Shown here: piece by piece, positions 10,339 through 21,419 of the stretch
How positions within the stretch are numbered: the first letter of the stretch is position 1
Layout of the letters: each line of letters opens with the position of its first letter
From: Epiperipatus broadwayi
Lineage: Eukaryota; Onychophora; Udeonychophora; Euonychophora; Peripatidae
DNA: 64,000 bases
Reading direction: 5' to 3'
Assembly: GCA_028023455.1 (NCBI GenBank)
Contig: JAQFVV010000013.1
Span: 7,534,411 to 7,598,410, forward strand
The notes under the pieces: generated by a model
What the model was told of the DNA's origin: nothing
The model's database searches: none
What the model saw: the letters and a program-made list of their open reading frames with translations, nothing else
Program-made: the position numbers and the translations under genes

Positions 10339-10730
10339 ATTATTTTCAAAATGTGAGAACCTTTTGTGTATGACCCCATATAATTGAAATACATATTATG
10401 TTGCTGGACTGTTGATATATAAATCTTGTCTAAGGACTATTATTTAATAGTAACTAAATGAAGTAAGAAGACTAAAGTTAGTAGAATGAGGAAGATAAGA
10501 AAGAATTGCTAAGAAAATAAATCGTTTAATAAGATGACAGTTTAAGAATTGTAATTTCAGCAGAGTAATAAATTTAGAAGAAACTAAAGGCTTGCAGATC
10601 TCAATACAGTTACCATTCCAATAATAATATAATAAACCTTGGTCAGCAAACCCTTGGTCAGCCTCTATTGTCACTGGACACCCAAGTAAAATGTTTTTCT
10701 TTTGTTTCCCCCCCCCCAAGTCGAGGAATA
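10339..10730 (+). other. 3' non-coding part of the LTR element
   Basis: No coding sequence. A run of C residues preceded by TTTTGTTT (about 10700-10718) lies just before the 3' LTR. Its complement would look like a polypurine tract, but for the opposite orientation. Confidence 0.5.
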
Positions 10731-11863
10731 TGAAGCTAGAAATATAGTACATATTTCTGCTTCACCTAGTGCCAATGTCATCAGCACTAGTATGGGTTTA
10801 AACCCAATCTTATATTAACTGACACCCATCTCATAATAGGTGGAAGTATATTTTTATATTATAATCTTTTATATTTCATTAATTTTATTTTATAATTAAA
10901 ACTAACCTTTTTATGATAGTTTATTTATTTTGTATTTGTAAAAAATGTATATTGTGTTTATTTTGTTAAATTGAATTGAACCCTGGATATCTATAAAATG
11001 TTACAAATATTTTAAATTCTTTTATTAAAATTCATTTTTCTTCAATTAATCAGTTGGTAACATTTTATATTTATCTTTTAATCAATGTACATTAGAGAGT
11101 CAATTATTTCAACAATGTAATATTTGTAAGAAATGTTTTGTAAATTTCTGCTTAAGTTTATGTCAAATATGTTTGAAAGTCATTGTACCAAATTCCTAAA
11201 ATTTTTCTGAATAAAATCTACATTTTTGTTAATCTAAACCTTAATTAAATAGATTTTGTTAGTACAATGACTGATAAACTTAATATGCTTGTTGTTGTTT
11301 TTTTTAATTAGCAAATCAACCCTTGGGGCATGTTCATGCAGAGTTATAGATTTTCCCTCCAAAGCAGGCACCAACCTCAGAGAAACAGTTAGAGCTATTG
11401 CAATTGGCAGTTGGCACTGTAGATTCAATCCTATAGATAAAGATCAGAACACATAAATAATAGAAAATTTGATAAGGATTAGTAATTAATTATTGAGTTG
11501 TATTGAGAACGGTTCACTGAAGAGTGTAGTTTAGATTCAGTACATCGTGATTAAAGAATGACTGGCTAAAAAGATCGACCCTTGCTTTCCGGAGCTCTGT
11601 CCCACCAGCCCATCCATGCCTTTTCAGTGCTTTAAACATCTAGCCTGAAACTGTCTGTATCAAGGAAGCCTGAAATGATCTGACTGTATTAACTGCCTGT
11701 TTCACACCATGGAATGCCTACTGATTGATTCTGAGGTAACATCCAATTCGCCGCAAGCCATTGATTCCATTTTACTTGTTTTCCAAATCAATACTAATTT
11801 ATATTTTATATATCTGTGTGATGTTTATACAGCTTGGTTGAAAATGCATCTTTTAATTTTTTT
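10731..11863 (+). repeat. 3' LTR
   Basis: Second copy of the 5841-6960 repeat, with scattered single-base differences and small insertions (for example an extra TGTAGT near 11525 and CTTG near 11779). The copies separate after the run TTTTAATTTTTTT. From here the sequence is flanking DNA. Confidence 0.8.
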
Positions 11864-13970
11864 AAATTTAAAATATCAATTCTTATAAAATCTTACATTA
11901 TTTTGATGCCGCATATTAAATTAATTTTTGTTGGTTTATTTAGAATATTTGATTTACTGAAATTTCCAAGTACAAAATTCAATGAGCTATTAACTTTAAA
12001 TTCTCTCCCTCTTATTTTCCCAGTCAAAATCATTACAGGACACGTACTTCCCATAAATTAATTAATAGAAAGCTCGTTTAGTTTAGTATATCATATATAA
12101 ATTTATTTTGAATTATTTTAAAAGTATCTTACTATTGCCTCCAATTTAAAATAGCCCTGTAATTATTTCTGAAAGAATAAAGAATTTTAGTGAATCAATT
12201 AAGCAAAATCTATTATAGCATTTTGTCAGTATATGTTTCATACATATATATTTTATTTGTCAAAAATAGTAAAAACATTTGAAGTATAATTTATTATGCT
12301 TTATATTGTCAAACTTCATCAGAAGTGAGTTTGATATTAGTTTGATATTCAATGCCCCGTCTATGTTAATTAAAAGTCTTATTTTGTAATCTTTCATAAA
12401 CTATTTAATAACTTATTGATAAATGAAATATTTGTAAAGTGTGGAAAACAACTTATATTTTAAATTTTAATTCTTGACTTCCTTTTTTTTATTATGTTTT
12501 ATGATCCATTCAGTAATGGCCTAATGCCTCTGGGACTTTCTTTCATGTCAGGGAGCCGACTATTTTAATCAGGATTTAAGTTATAATTTTGTTAGTGAGA
12601 TATTATCTACCTATATATGTCTAAGGCACTATGTATTTATAGCTTCAACCATTCATTTATTATTATTTTGCTTTGCTACTTACTTCTCAGGACCTTCGGA
12701 AATTTAACTATGACCAGTCCAATCTTTCACACTCCCTCAAAGTAGACGTAGTTCATACCAAGAGATCCATTTTCAGGCATTGCCATTTAAGATGTGTATG
12801 GGAAGTCCAGCACACCAAAATATTTTATTATTATTCAGAGACATGCTTTGGCTGGAGGGCCAACATTTCTCTTATCTACCTGTACATATCAGGAATTTCC
12901 TTTAGCAAAGCCACCCAGAGTTCATAACAGACCTCATTTATTTTTGTTGTAATCTATAATAGCATACTGCCTTCTTCATCATTTTATATCTTTATTTAGC
13001 AAACCTGAAATTCTCTCTGCCATGATGGCACGTCCTTCACAAACAAATTTCGTAATTAATTAAATCTGACTGTATAATTGTCAATTATTTATTTAAGAAC
13101 TATTTTGCTTCCCACACTCATTATATACAAATGATTTTAAATGTAATAGTGTTTTAAATGCCCATCTTTCATGTCTTGTAATATATATAAAACAGATTTA
13201 TTTGTAATATCTTGAAGAGGGCTAATAATATTTTATTGCTGATTGGTTTTTGGCTGACCAATTAACAAACTTTTACATTGTTTGTCAAAGCCGCATCAAA
13301 ACGAATTAAAGAAAATAACCAAGTTGTATAAACAAAGACTTAACTTATTTTGTACTAAATTCCTTAATAAATTCCTATAATATTGTTATTTTAAATAAGC
13401 TTAGTTTGTCATCACTCCCAATCTCTAAGGTTAATTACTCTATTTATTTAAATATTTCTTTGATTTAAATTCACTTCTTTGTAATGTTGCCATAAAGAAT
13501 TATCATTATTATGGTTCAAACCATTAGTAATCGATCAAATCATATCTGTACCATTCTGCAATCATCAGAATCCATTAAATCATTGATTTTTCATATAAAC
13601 CCTTTATTATTTTGAGTCTCTATGTGAACCATGACCTCCAGCTGGGACGGAATAAAACCAAGCACTGCTAGTGTCATCACAAACGTTATCCATTAGTCAG
13701 AGAGGCAATAGTTTAGGCAAATAGGTTAGGATTCATCCTTGTCCTGACATATGTATCTTGTGCATGGTTGGATTCAAGGTACTTTTGCTTGGATTATTGG
13801 TCTTGTTGAATGAATACACGATTTTGACCGGCACAAATGATGAAAGTACTAAGGAATAAATATATTATAAATTCATTTGACATATTTTAGCTAATAGAAA
13901 GTATATATTTTAAAACTGTAATGTATTCAGTAGATTCGACACAGAAAATAATCACTGAATAATAAAATAT
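11864..13970. other. unassigned AT-rich stretch with a less AT-rich island
   Basis: Mostly without features. The part 12660-13040 and the part 13500-13850 are less AT-rich than the surroundings and have low repetition. A T-rich run ending in CTTCTCAG at about 12690, like a splice acceptor, precedes an open frame 12673-12927 (starting MLLTSQDLRKFNYDQ). No family is recognised. It may be an exon, part of a long UTR, or an old repeat. Confidence 0.4.
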
Positions 13971-13974
13971 AAAA

Positions 13975-14960
13975 TGCATGTTAATGATATTTAAGGAAGG
14001 GAGAAAAGACATTAGAAATTACAGACTTATCAGCCTTTTGATGATTCTATGCAAGATCTTTACAAAGATTATTACAACTTGACTCCTAAGAATTGATCAA
14101 ATGAATAAATTGTATTTAAAAATATATTACTACACAATCACATTTTAATGGTTAATAAAAGTTTGGAATATGAAATAAAAGCTCTAGATATTATCAAATT
14201 CTGAAGAATATTTATCAAACTGCAACACCAGTGATTACACTAACAACCATAATCTCTGATAAGGGTGTATGATAATGTAATTCCATACCTCCAAAACTTT
14301 TTTTAGCTGCTTTATTGGAAATAGTTCTTGGGTTAAAATGGAAGCTAAGGAAATCACAATAAGTAGACATTATATATATTATCTAGATTTCACAGATAAC
14401 ATAATTTTTTATTTTGCAAATATTGCTTCAGCACCAAATAAATAAAATAAATAAATATTGATAGTAATGAATTGCAAGAAACTGACAATTGTAAATAACT
14501 CAGTCAGAATATTAATAAAGATGGAAACATATATGATGAAATTATTCATAGAAATAACTTGAAATGCCAATATATTTGAAAATGGAATATTTTGAATAAA
14601 ACTATTTTACCAATTTTTTTTTTTTACTTTTCTCTAAACTTTCAATATTTAATAGAAAATCAGGAAAGAGACTTCTAGTATACCTTGAATATTTAGAGAT
14701 ATATGCTAGGACTAATGAGGAGTGAAAAAATAGTGACATTGAAAGAATTAAAAAGAAAAAACTGAAAACTGAGTTGAACTATATATGTCATTAGAAAAGA
14801 TGGCAACTGATCAAACTGAATCCTAAGATATGATAAAAGATCTAGAAAGAGACCATATGTGAGTTGGCTAGATAAGAAAGTTTTCTGGAAAGATTTAGGG
14901 AAGAGAAGCGATGGATTAAAGAAACTGCATTAAATTTAGATGAACTTTTATCTTGCAGTG
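13975..14960 (+). pseudogene. RTE-like LINE reverse transcriptase relic
   Basis: Across several frames the plus strand shows decayed reverse transcriptase motifs in the right order. They are KDIRNYRLISLLMILCKIFT (the NYRPI motif), then ATPVITLTT and SDKGV (the palm segment before QGD), then YYLDFTDNI in place of the FADD box. Near the end are RKRPYVSWLDKKVFWKDL and RKRWIKE-like sequence, typical of the C-terminus of RTE-type LINEs. Endonuclease and 5' end are absent, as expected for a truncated insertion. Many stops and shifts mark it as dead. Confidence 0.65.
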
Positions 14961-15895
14961 GATTGATAATATGTTAAAACCATACGTGTATATTATAATC
15001 TTTAGAATACAAAATATATTGTGCATTCGGATGATACTGATAAAATACAACTGCTCTTCCCTTTGTTGAAAATCAATATAAAAGCATTTTGTATACATTT
15101 AGCGAACTTTCTCAGTCAAAATCGAGCAGCCACTTAGTAAGAACCAGATACAAAAAAATATTTGTATGTATGAGTATGTATATATACTTAAAATGATTAG
15201 CGACTATATACATATGTGTGTATTAAGTTCTCTACACAACGGCAAGCAAGATAAATAATAAAGTAGCAATACGTAATCATCAGAGGAGTAATGGAAAAAT
15301 TAATGAGACCTTTTTATCATAAAAAAACCTAATTATTCAAATAGTGCTCCCCATCCTTTTCCTATTTTTATCCCTATCAAAAAAAAAAGTGTTTCATTCT
15401 TTTTAAAATCTCTCTAATATTGCCACTTTAAAAACATATTCTAATGAAAATTCAAAGAGGGCAGCACTGTTACAACTGTTAAATTGATACATAGAGGCAA
15501 TTTTAAAAGATTAATTTTGAGAATCTATTAATAAATTATAAATGCATTTATAATATAATAATGTGAAGCAGCGGACTATTGTTAATTATGTATAATATTA
15601 CGCTTTAAAAAAAAAAAAAAACAATATTCTCTTCTTTATATACACGATAACATATTATTATCATTCATTTATACAGATTAAATATATTTACACAAAACGT
15701 CATTCTTTTCCTACTAAAGCCTAATTAAGCTTTTATGTAGGAGAAATTGTCATAAATATTTTATATATATACAATTTCTTTAACTTTAAATACAATCAAA
15801 TATACATATCATAATAACAAAACAATTACATTTGAATAATATATTGATTATGCATAAGAAAATATTAATTGCATCATATTATACATCTATTGTTA
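14961..15895. other. unassigned AT-rich stretch
   Basis: No gene or repeat is recognised. It contains a short poly-A run at 15606-15620 and A-runs near 15320 and 15380. Confidence 0.5.
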
Positions 15896-15899
15896 TCTA

Positions 15900-16765
15900 T
15901 TAAGTGATTCTTTTTCCTTTTCTTTAATATACTTTTTGATTTCTCTATGAAGTTGTTTTTTTAAATCAATAGGTAAATTATTGAATAATTTAGGACATAA
16001 TGATTCCTTATTTTATTATATTTTGCGACTATATATAAATCTGATTTTTTTCCCCCTTAGACTCAATTCAAATAGTCTTATATTCGTTTTTGAAAGTATT
16101 ATCTTTTTTTAATTTTATATTTATGTATTCAAAAAGTTCATTAAAAAATAATATACTATTTTTGTAGCCAATATTTTTCTACTTTCATATTTTTTTTTTC
16201 TATTGGAACAAGCAAGTATTTTTCCATATCTCAACACAAAGATTTATCTATAATAATAATAATATTTAAAGGAAAAATATCTTTGACTTTGTAATATATT
16301 GCTACAAAATATCTAAATTTATTCATTAGAATATTATTATGATGTTGCCAAAACGTTTTTTCTCTATTGTCATTCCACGATATGTAATATATTTTATTTG
16401 ATCGATTTTTTTTCATTTATTATCGTTGTTCATTCTATTACCAATATGTAATCAACCATGTGAATGTAAGTATATATCAATATTTTTCTATTTCATGTGA
16501 GAACATATTCTCCATTTATATAAAGTCTTTTATCACAGCACTAACTGACAATTTTATTTAAGCTTTATTGACACTTTCTAATTGCAATATCCATATTGTT
16601 CTTTACAAGCATAATAACAATATCATCTGCATATTTCCTAAGTCATTTGTAAAAATAAGAAATAATAATGCACTAAATATAGAATCTTGAGCAATTCCAT
16701 ACATATTTCCTGTTATTCAATACATATAATGTTTTTGATACAATATATGTATTATTTAAATAGAT
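15900..16765 (-). pseudogene. CR1/Jockey-like LINE reverse transcriptase relic (C-terminal half)
   Basis: On the minus strand, in changing frames: GIAQDSIFSALLFLIFTNDL (the GxPQGSxLGPLLFLIFxNDL block), then KYADDIVIML (the YADD catalytic box; the second Asp is kept). Next comes MENMFSHEIEKY. It is followed by a thumb region (NNILMNKFRYFVAIYYKVKD, then IFPLN and KSLC) and finally LFNNLPIDLKKQLHREIKK, the usual end of such LINEs. The order and wording are those of CR1/Jockey-type elements. Frameshifts and stops are numerous. It stops at the left edge of the PLE-derived palindrome. Confidence 0.7.
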
Positions 16766-16771
16766 ATGGAA

Positions 16772-17355
16772 AGTTCACTATGCAGGAAAGATTATAAAAT
16801 TATAATTACTTTACCGACTTGCAGCTTAGCACTGCTTTTGACTAGGCCACTTATATTCATAGTACTAAGAAAGGTATGTAAAAGAAAGACCATATAGATT
16901 AATTAGTATGCAAGTATGTAAATTACGTATACCACTTGCATGATAATGCAATATGTGAGTCTTTTTTATTTGTCTTGTGTATGTTGTTTGTGATGAACCA
17001 TGCCTATTTATATTTTCTCTTTTGATCATTGCCGCACAAACCACTTTGATGTCGAATGGATCAAAATTGTGGCCTGAGTCGATCTCATGCTCCAAGCACA
17101 ATGATCAATAGAAAAAATACAAAAAAGGCATTGTTTTTCATAAATAACATCCACGTTAAAAATAAAAAAGACTCATGTGTTGCATTATCATATAAATGGT
17201 ATATGTAAATTTACAAATTTGCATACTAATTAACCTGTAAGTTCTTTTTTCTACATACTTATCTTAGTGCTACGAATATTACCAGCCTGGTTGAAAGCAG
17301 TGCTAAGCTGTAAATCTGTAAAATAGTTTAATTTTATAATCTTTTCTAGTGAATT
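16772..17355. repeat. palindrome from inverted Penelope-like element ends
   Basis: The arms of about 215 bp, 16773-17001 and 17128-17355, are imperfect inverted repeats. Shared blocks include AAGATTATAAAATT, CAGCTTAGCACTGC, TTAGTATGCAA and GAGTCTTTTTTATTT. Between them lies about 125 bp of coding-like sequence with a PLE signature. The structure looks like two PLE 3' ends head to head, or a foldback derived from one. Confidence 0.7.
16865..17101 (-). pseudogene. Penelope-like element C-terminal endonuclease fragment
   Basis: The minus-strand frame reads CLEHEIDSGHNFDPFDIKVVC and then AAMIKREN. The pattern EHaxxxGHxxDfdnxKVxxxxxxxxxR is that of the C-terminal GIY-YIG nuclease region of PLEs. 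The upstream GIY and YIG motifs and the reverse transcriptase are missing. Downstream the frame runs through the arm of the surrounding palindrome. Identification is by motif memory only. Confidence 0.55.
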
Positions 17356-17389
17356 ACAAACGAATAAGGAAAGAAATTATAATTTACAT

Positions 17390-17815
17390 GGTTAATAAAA
17401 TAATGAATTTCCTACCTTGTTAAAAATATGTATAGTAAAACCAGTTTAAGTTTGGGGATAAAAATAATTTTGGTAACTATAGAGCTATATCTATTCTTCC
17501 TTTAATTAATTGCTAAGATGGTAAAAATTTATATTCATAAAATTGTCAAAAAAGTTTTGATAAAAATGTTTTTTTTAGTAAGGGATTCATAGAAGAAAGA
17601 AACACAAATATATTATTGGAGAATTTTGCAGATAAAATGTGCATTAAAGGATAAAAAATATATAATTTTTTATATCATTTGACATAATAGAGCATCAATA
17701 ATTGATTTACAGTTTAGAAAATAATGAAATTAGAGGAAAATTGCCCAAATTCTTTAAAAATTATTTAAATAATAACTCTATCTACCTGGCGTTTTCCAAA
17801 TTAATAATGCACTTT
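17390..17815 (+). pseudogene. CR1/Jockey-like LINE reverse transcriptase relic (N-terminal half)
   Basis: Plus strand, several frames: a decayed NYRAISILPLI block (near 17475-17510), then KMVKIYIHKIV, a stretch equivalent to GFRKGRNTNMLLENF (17580-17630), KKYIIF, DIIEHQ-like residues where FDTIDH is expected, and EIRGKLPKFFKNYLNN (the GIRG..WFxxYLxNR block). It corresponds to the part of the reverse transcriptase missing from the minus-strand relic at 15900-16765, suggesting one element torn apart and inverted, or two copies. Confidence 0.6.
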
Positions 17816-17891
17816 TTCATTATTCAGTTATCCAGTAACTAAAAGTTTTTCTTCTGTTGATGATAACTGTGGTTTCTAACTTGGTTATTTT

Positions 17892-17992
17892 TTTCTCATG
17901 TGTCATAGCATCAGCCGGGAAGCAAACCCGCTAACCCGGGACAACTGCTTGTAAAGCAGCTGTCACTAACCTCTCGACCACCAATGCTTGAC
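17892..17992 (-). mobile_element. tRNA-derived SINE, about 100 bp
   Basis: On the minus strand it reads CATTGGTGGTCGAGAGGTTA, the A-box region, and GGGTTTGCTTCCCGGC, a slightly changed B-box (GGTTCRANTCC), ending GATGCTATGACAC. It is flanked by perfect 14-base duplications AACTTGGTTATTTT at 17878-17891 and 17993-18006. It matches the SINE at 36364. It inserted next to the LINE relic. Confidence 0.85.
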
Positions 17993-18024
17993 AACTTGGT
18001 TATTTTAGACTTCCAAAATAGTTA

Positions 18025-19151
18025 GCTAACTTGAAATTAGGTTGTTATAATTTAAGAATTACACAGAGCTCTGCACTTTTGAAAGTATTTTTACTGATCA
18101 TTATTCAGCTGGAACATAGGTGCTTGATCTGTAGGTTTGGTGAGCTTTCCTGAGTGGCTAGTGGCATCATCTTCTTCACTTGGTTAGGCTATGGATCTTC
18201 TTAGGTGGTGTTATGGTTGTAGCAGCATTGAATGGGAGCATCGTTCTGCATTTCCCTCAAAGAGCAACAGCAGAGTTCCCCTCTAGCCAGACATTTTAAA
18301 ATTAAAACTGATGTGGAGTCTGGTGGCAATTGTGTTCTTAAAATGGATCTGGCATTTCTTAAGCTTCAAACATAGCCTATTTATATGTTTAGTAACCCAA
18401 GCCTTACACTTTTGGAATTTATTTCACCTCAGAACCCATTAACTCTGAAATATACTTAAATGTTACAAAATTACACAATTTTTAATCTTAGACCTATTGA
18501 TAGATTTCTTAGGTGTTATAATGTTTTCTTAGGCTATCGAATGGTGCAGGTCCAATGATTTTCTGTAAGACCTCTTGTAAACAATTTACATTAGCAAGTA
18601 GTTAGATTTTTACATAAGTTTTATTTTCACCTATTGCAGGTGCGGCAGTTAAAGTAAATTCTTGTTTACAAATCTGTTTTAATTACTTAACAAAACTTTT
18701 ACTTTTAATTACAAAAAAATAAAAAAACCTTTTAATATTTTTTTAAAAAACCTTTTTTAACATATTTTTAAGTAAAGCTTTTAACATATTTTTAAAGAAA
18801 CTTTTTAACATATTTTTAATCATGCCACTCCCATATACATTTTAATATAGGTTGGATTATATATCCACATACAAATTAACAATAATAAAATTTATTAATA
18901 AATTGACTTTAACATTTATTCTACAAACATTATTTATTATATATTCTGTGCAAGTAATATGCTATAATTTTATTAATCATATCTAATTATAGTGTTGGTT
19001 CGCATGTAAATATATAATGCTGTTGAGACAGCCATGATAATGGGTTTTGATGATTTAAACATTTAAAACAAAGTTCGAACCTAGCACAGATGAATAGGTC
19101 ATTAGGTTGATGATGAAATTATAAGTGATTGGAAGGTTACTGTTTCATATC
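18025..19151. repeat. 1.1-kb repeat, copy 1
   Basis: It starts near ATAGTTAGCTAACTTG and ends near GGAAGGTTACTGTTTCA. It is repeated with small indels at 23262-24257. Read on the minus strand it has TG and CA near its ends and a GGTTCGAAC motif (RNA polymerase III B-box-like) near the 5' end, so it could be an LTR or a composite SINE-like repeat. The two copies share sequence a little outside any TG...CA boundary, so the type is not settled. Confidence 0.65.
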
Positions 19152-19500
19152 TCTGAACTTGCTACAAAAAAAACAATAAAAAAAGGACTGTACTTATATT
19201 TGGTTGACGATTACAATCATGAATTTTGGATAAAATATTATTAGTTAAATGACTTATCTACACGTATACTTGATGTATTACTCTACACTAAAGAAATTCA
19301 TACACTGAGTTAAACACTTATAATTAACCGATTTACAATTACAAAATATATAATTAAATTATTGGCTACTAGTAATATACAATTAAAATTATGAGCCATC
19401 CAATATTTACAATATAAAAGCTTTTATATCCAATTGATATACATTGGTTAGAATGAGGTTGAGATGTTAGTTTTTTTATGTAAATTATAATATATATATA
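19152..19500. other. unassigned AT-rich stretch
   Basis: Nothing recognised. A TA-dinucleotide run lies near 19490-19505. Confidence 0.5.
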
Positions 19501-19526
19501 TATAATGATATGGGAAGGGGCAGATA

Positions 19527-20900
19527 CTAAAAAAACATTACAATCTTCAAGTAGGGATCTGGAGGTTGTTTAAGGAGTAACTCCTCAGTGTTGGATTGGA
19601 AACAACCTCCAAAAATAACATCATCATCATCAGATGTACAGCCATTTCCCTTGTATTCTGCCCATCTTAAAAGTGGTTGGTCTGGGTGCATTGCTAGACC
19701 ATGCAAATTCACTTCCACTATAAGCAATTTCATTACTCGATCCATAATTATTTCCCTTCATGCCGACATCATACCTTGGATCCCCTCTAATCATGCCTTC
19801 TCTTTCATAGTATATTCTTGGTGCTTGAACAGTAGGGTTTGAACCTGTACTTGTGTTTTTCCCCTGGTGAACTCCTATGGCTGCCTCATGCAATCTCTGT
19901 CTATCTCAGCCTTTCTTTCTTCTTACCTGTATATGGGTCCTTTTCCTTTTCTTCTTGCCTTTTACAGTATTTTTCCCTTTGCAGTCTGTTCCCAAATTCT
20001 TCACTCTCTTCCTATACAGTCCATCTATTCCCCAGAGTTCTCCATGCAGCACTATTGTCCTGTTGGAACTCCCACTCATTTTCTATCCCTTTCTCCCTCT
20101 ATAGCATCTATATCTATATATTCCAACTCTTCATCCTCATTCTCTACAATACTAGTTTCCTTATTCTCAAACCTCCAATTCCACAACACAAAAAGGGGAA
20201 TCTACTGTTCTCTGGCACATCCACTTCATTTGTCTTCCCCTCTCTTAGCTCTTCTTCCTCTACTTCTAGCATCTTTATTTCATTCTCTACTACTATGCTA
20301 TCATCCTTCACTACCCTTATGCTATCAGGCTCTATCTCTTCTTCCTGATCCAACACTACTTCATCTTCCTTGTTCTTTCCCTTGACACTCTGACTTGAGA
20401 CTTCAATGTGACACTGGATGTCCCCAGTAGCTTTAACAATAGTTTGTGTGCTCCCTAGGTCTAGCTTATCTTTCTCCTGGGTGATCTCAGTCTTTGGTGG
20501 TTCACTAGAGTCCATATTTTCCCCTTGGGTGATCTCTTCATGTGTATGACATCCAAGACAGTCTTTGATTTTTGGTTCTCACTCTCCCTTTCCAGTGTAT
20601 TTCCTTGACCCCTCTATTATTTGTATAATCTTGGCCACCATTTCCTGGAACTGTCTGTCCAAGGTCTCAAACCTTTGTCTACTTTCCCGGTCTCTTTTCT
20701 GTGCCCTGTCTGAGCAGCTTCCATTAGTGACTTCATATCCCAGTTCTCTAGTTTCATTTACTTCACACAATCTCAGCTGTTAGCTGCACTCCATTAAAAG
20801 AAAACAGCCTGTCTACTGCCTATCCCAGCTATTATGCCTAACTTTATCAATATATATATAGTTCACACCACTCCATATTTCTTTCATGAGGCCTGCCTAA
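19527..20900 (-). pseudogene. gag-like ORF relic of a second LTR family
   Basis: On the minus strand the frame 20770 to 20144 is open except for one TGA (20579-20581). It reads MCEVNETRELGYEV and RFETLDRQFQEMVAKIIQII, then DSSEPPKTEITQEKDKLDL and a long acidic stretch ending EVEEEELREG. It then shifts frame to DPRYDVGMKGNNYGSSNE and APRPTTF, and to PDPYLKI (19530-19893). The RFETLDRQFQEM segment is a short coiled coil. The order of coiled coil, acidic linker and RPTTF (similar to the PPxFDG entry to gypsy capsids) suggests a gag start. No knuckle or pol is present, and it ends abruptly near 19.5 kb. Confidence 0.55.
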
Positions 20901-21390
20901 CTCACCCCCTATCTCTTCTTCCAGCTGCTTTTTACTAGACTCAAGAGGTTCATGATTATAGAATATTTTGGTTTACACATCTGTGCCACTTTCAAATATT
21001 TAACTTTTGGTTTGATCTTGCTTTCATTTCACTCTCGTTTTTCTTTTATTCCAATTCATTAATTTTAAAACAGCAGGTCCCCTTTCTTTTAATCTTAAAA
21101 GTTTACTATTTCTAATCCTGATGACAAAATTTATGTGAGAATAATCTGTTACCTATTCAAATCATCCTTGGGTGCCAGTCACCAGTGAGCAGGAAATTTG
21201 CATAAAATATTTAATAATGAGATCCCTTAAATTTTTACTATGCATCAATACAAAAAAATTTTCCAATATATTCAGTTTAAGGCAGGGACAATAATTGATG
21301 TGACCCTCAATTTGGCATCCCTATGTAGAAAAAAAATAGTTTCATATATATATGACCAATGATCACTTCAGGGTATGGAAATAATTAACA
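20900..21390 (-). other. 5' leader of the second LTR family
   Basis: Non-coding stretch between the minus-strand gag relic and the primer site at 21408. The bases just downstream of the primer site (GCCTGTTAATTATTTCCATA) closely match those after the primer site at 6968, so the two LTR families share this part. Confidence 0.5.
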
Positions 21391-21408
21391 GGCCCCATGT
21401 TGGGCACC
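21391..21408 (-). other. primer binding site, lysine-tRNA type
   Basis: On the minus strand: TGGTGCCCAACATGGGGC. It differs at two positions from the Lys-tRNA complementary primer site TGGCGCCCAACGTGGGGC. Its position upstream of the gag relic fits a retroelement on the minus strand, with its 5' LTR at higher coordinates. Confidence 0.7.
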
Positions 21409-21419
21409 AAGCCCAGGAA

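Larger units (their letters stand above)
5841..11863 (+). mobile_element. gag-only LTR retrotransposon (TR-GAG-like)
   Basis: Two direct repeats of about 1.1 kb (5841-6960 and 10731-11863) flank about 3.8 kb. Directly after the first lies a primer-binding-like sequence complementary in style to lysine tRNA. The interior holds a leader of about 1.9 kb without coding, then one coiled-coil gag-like ORF (8917-10338, one in-frame stop), and no protease, reverse transcriptase, RNase H or integrase core. This is the layout of a non-autonomous LTR element that keeps gag only. The LTRs look closely similar by eye, with scattered substitutions and small indels, so insertion was fairly recent. A clear purine tract before the 3' LTR and a target duplication were not identified. 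Confidence 0.8.

Noticed and set aside
19839-20385. Plus-strand frames of 169 and 172 codons
   Set aside because: Serine/leucine/phenylalanine-rich shadows opposite the acidic gag-like frame on the minus strand.
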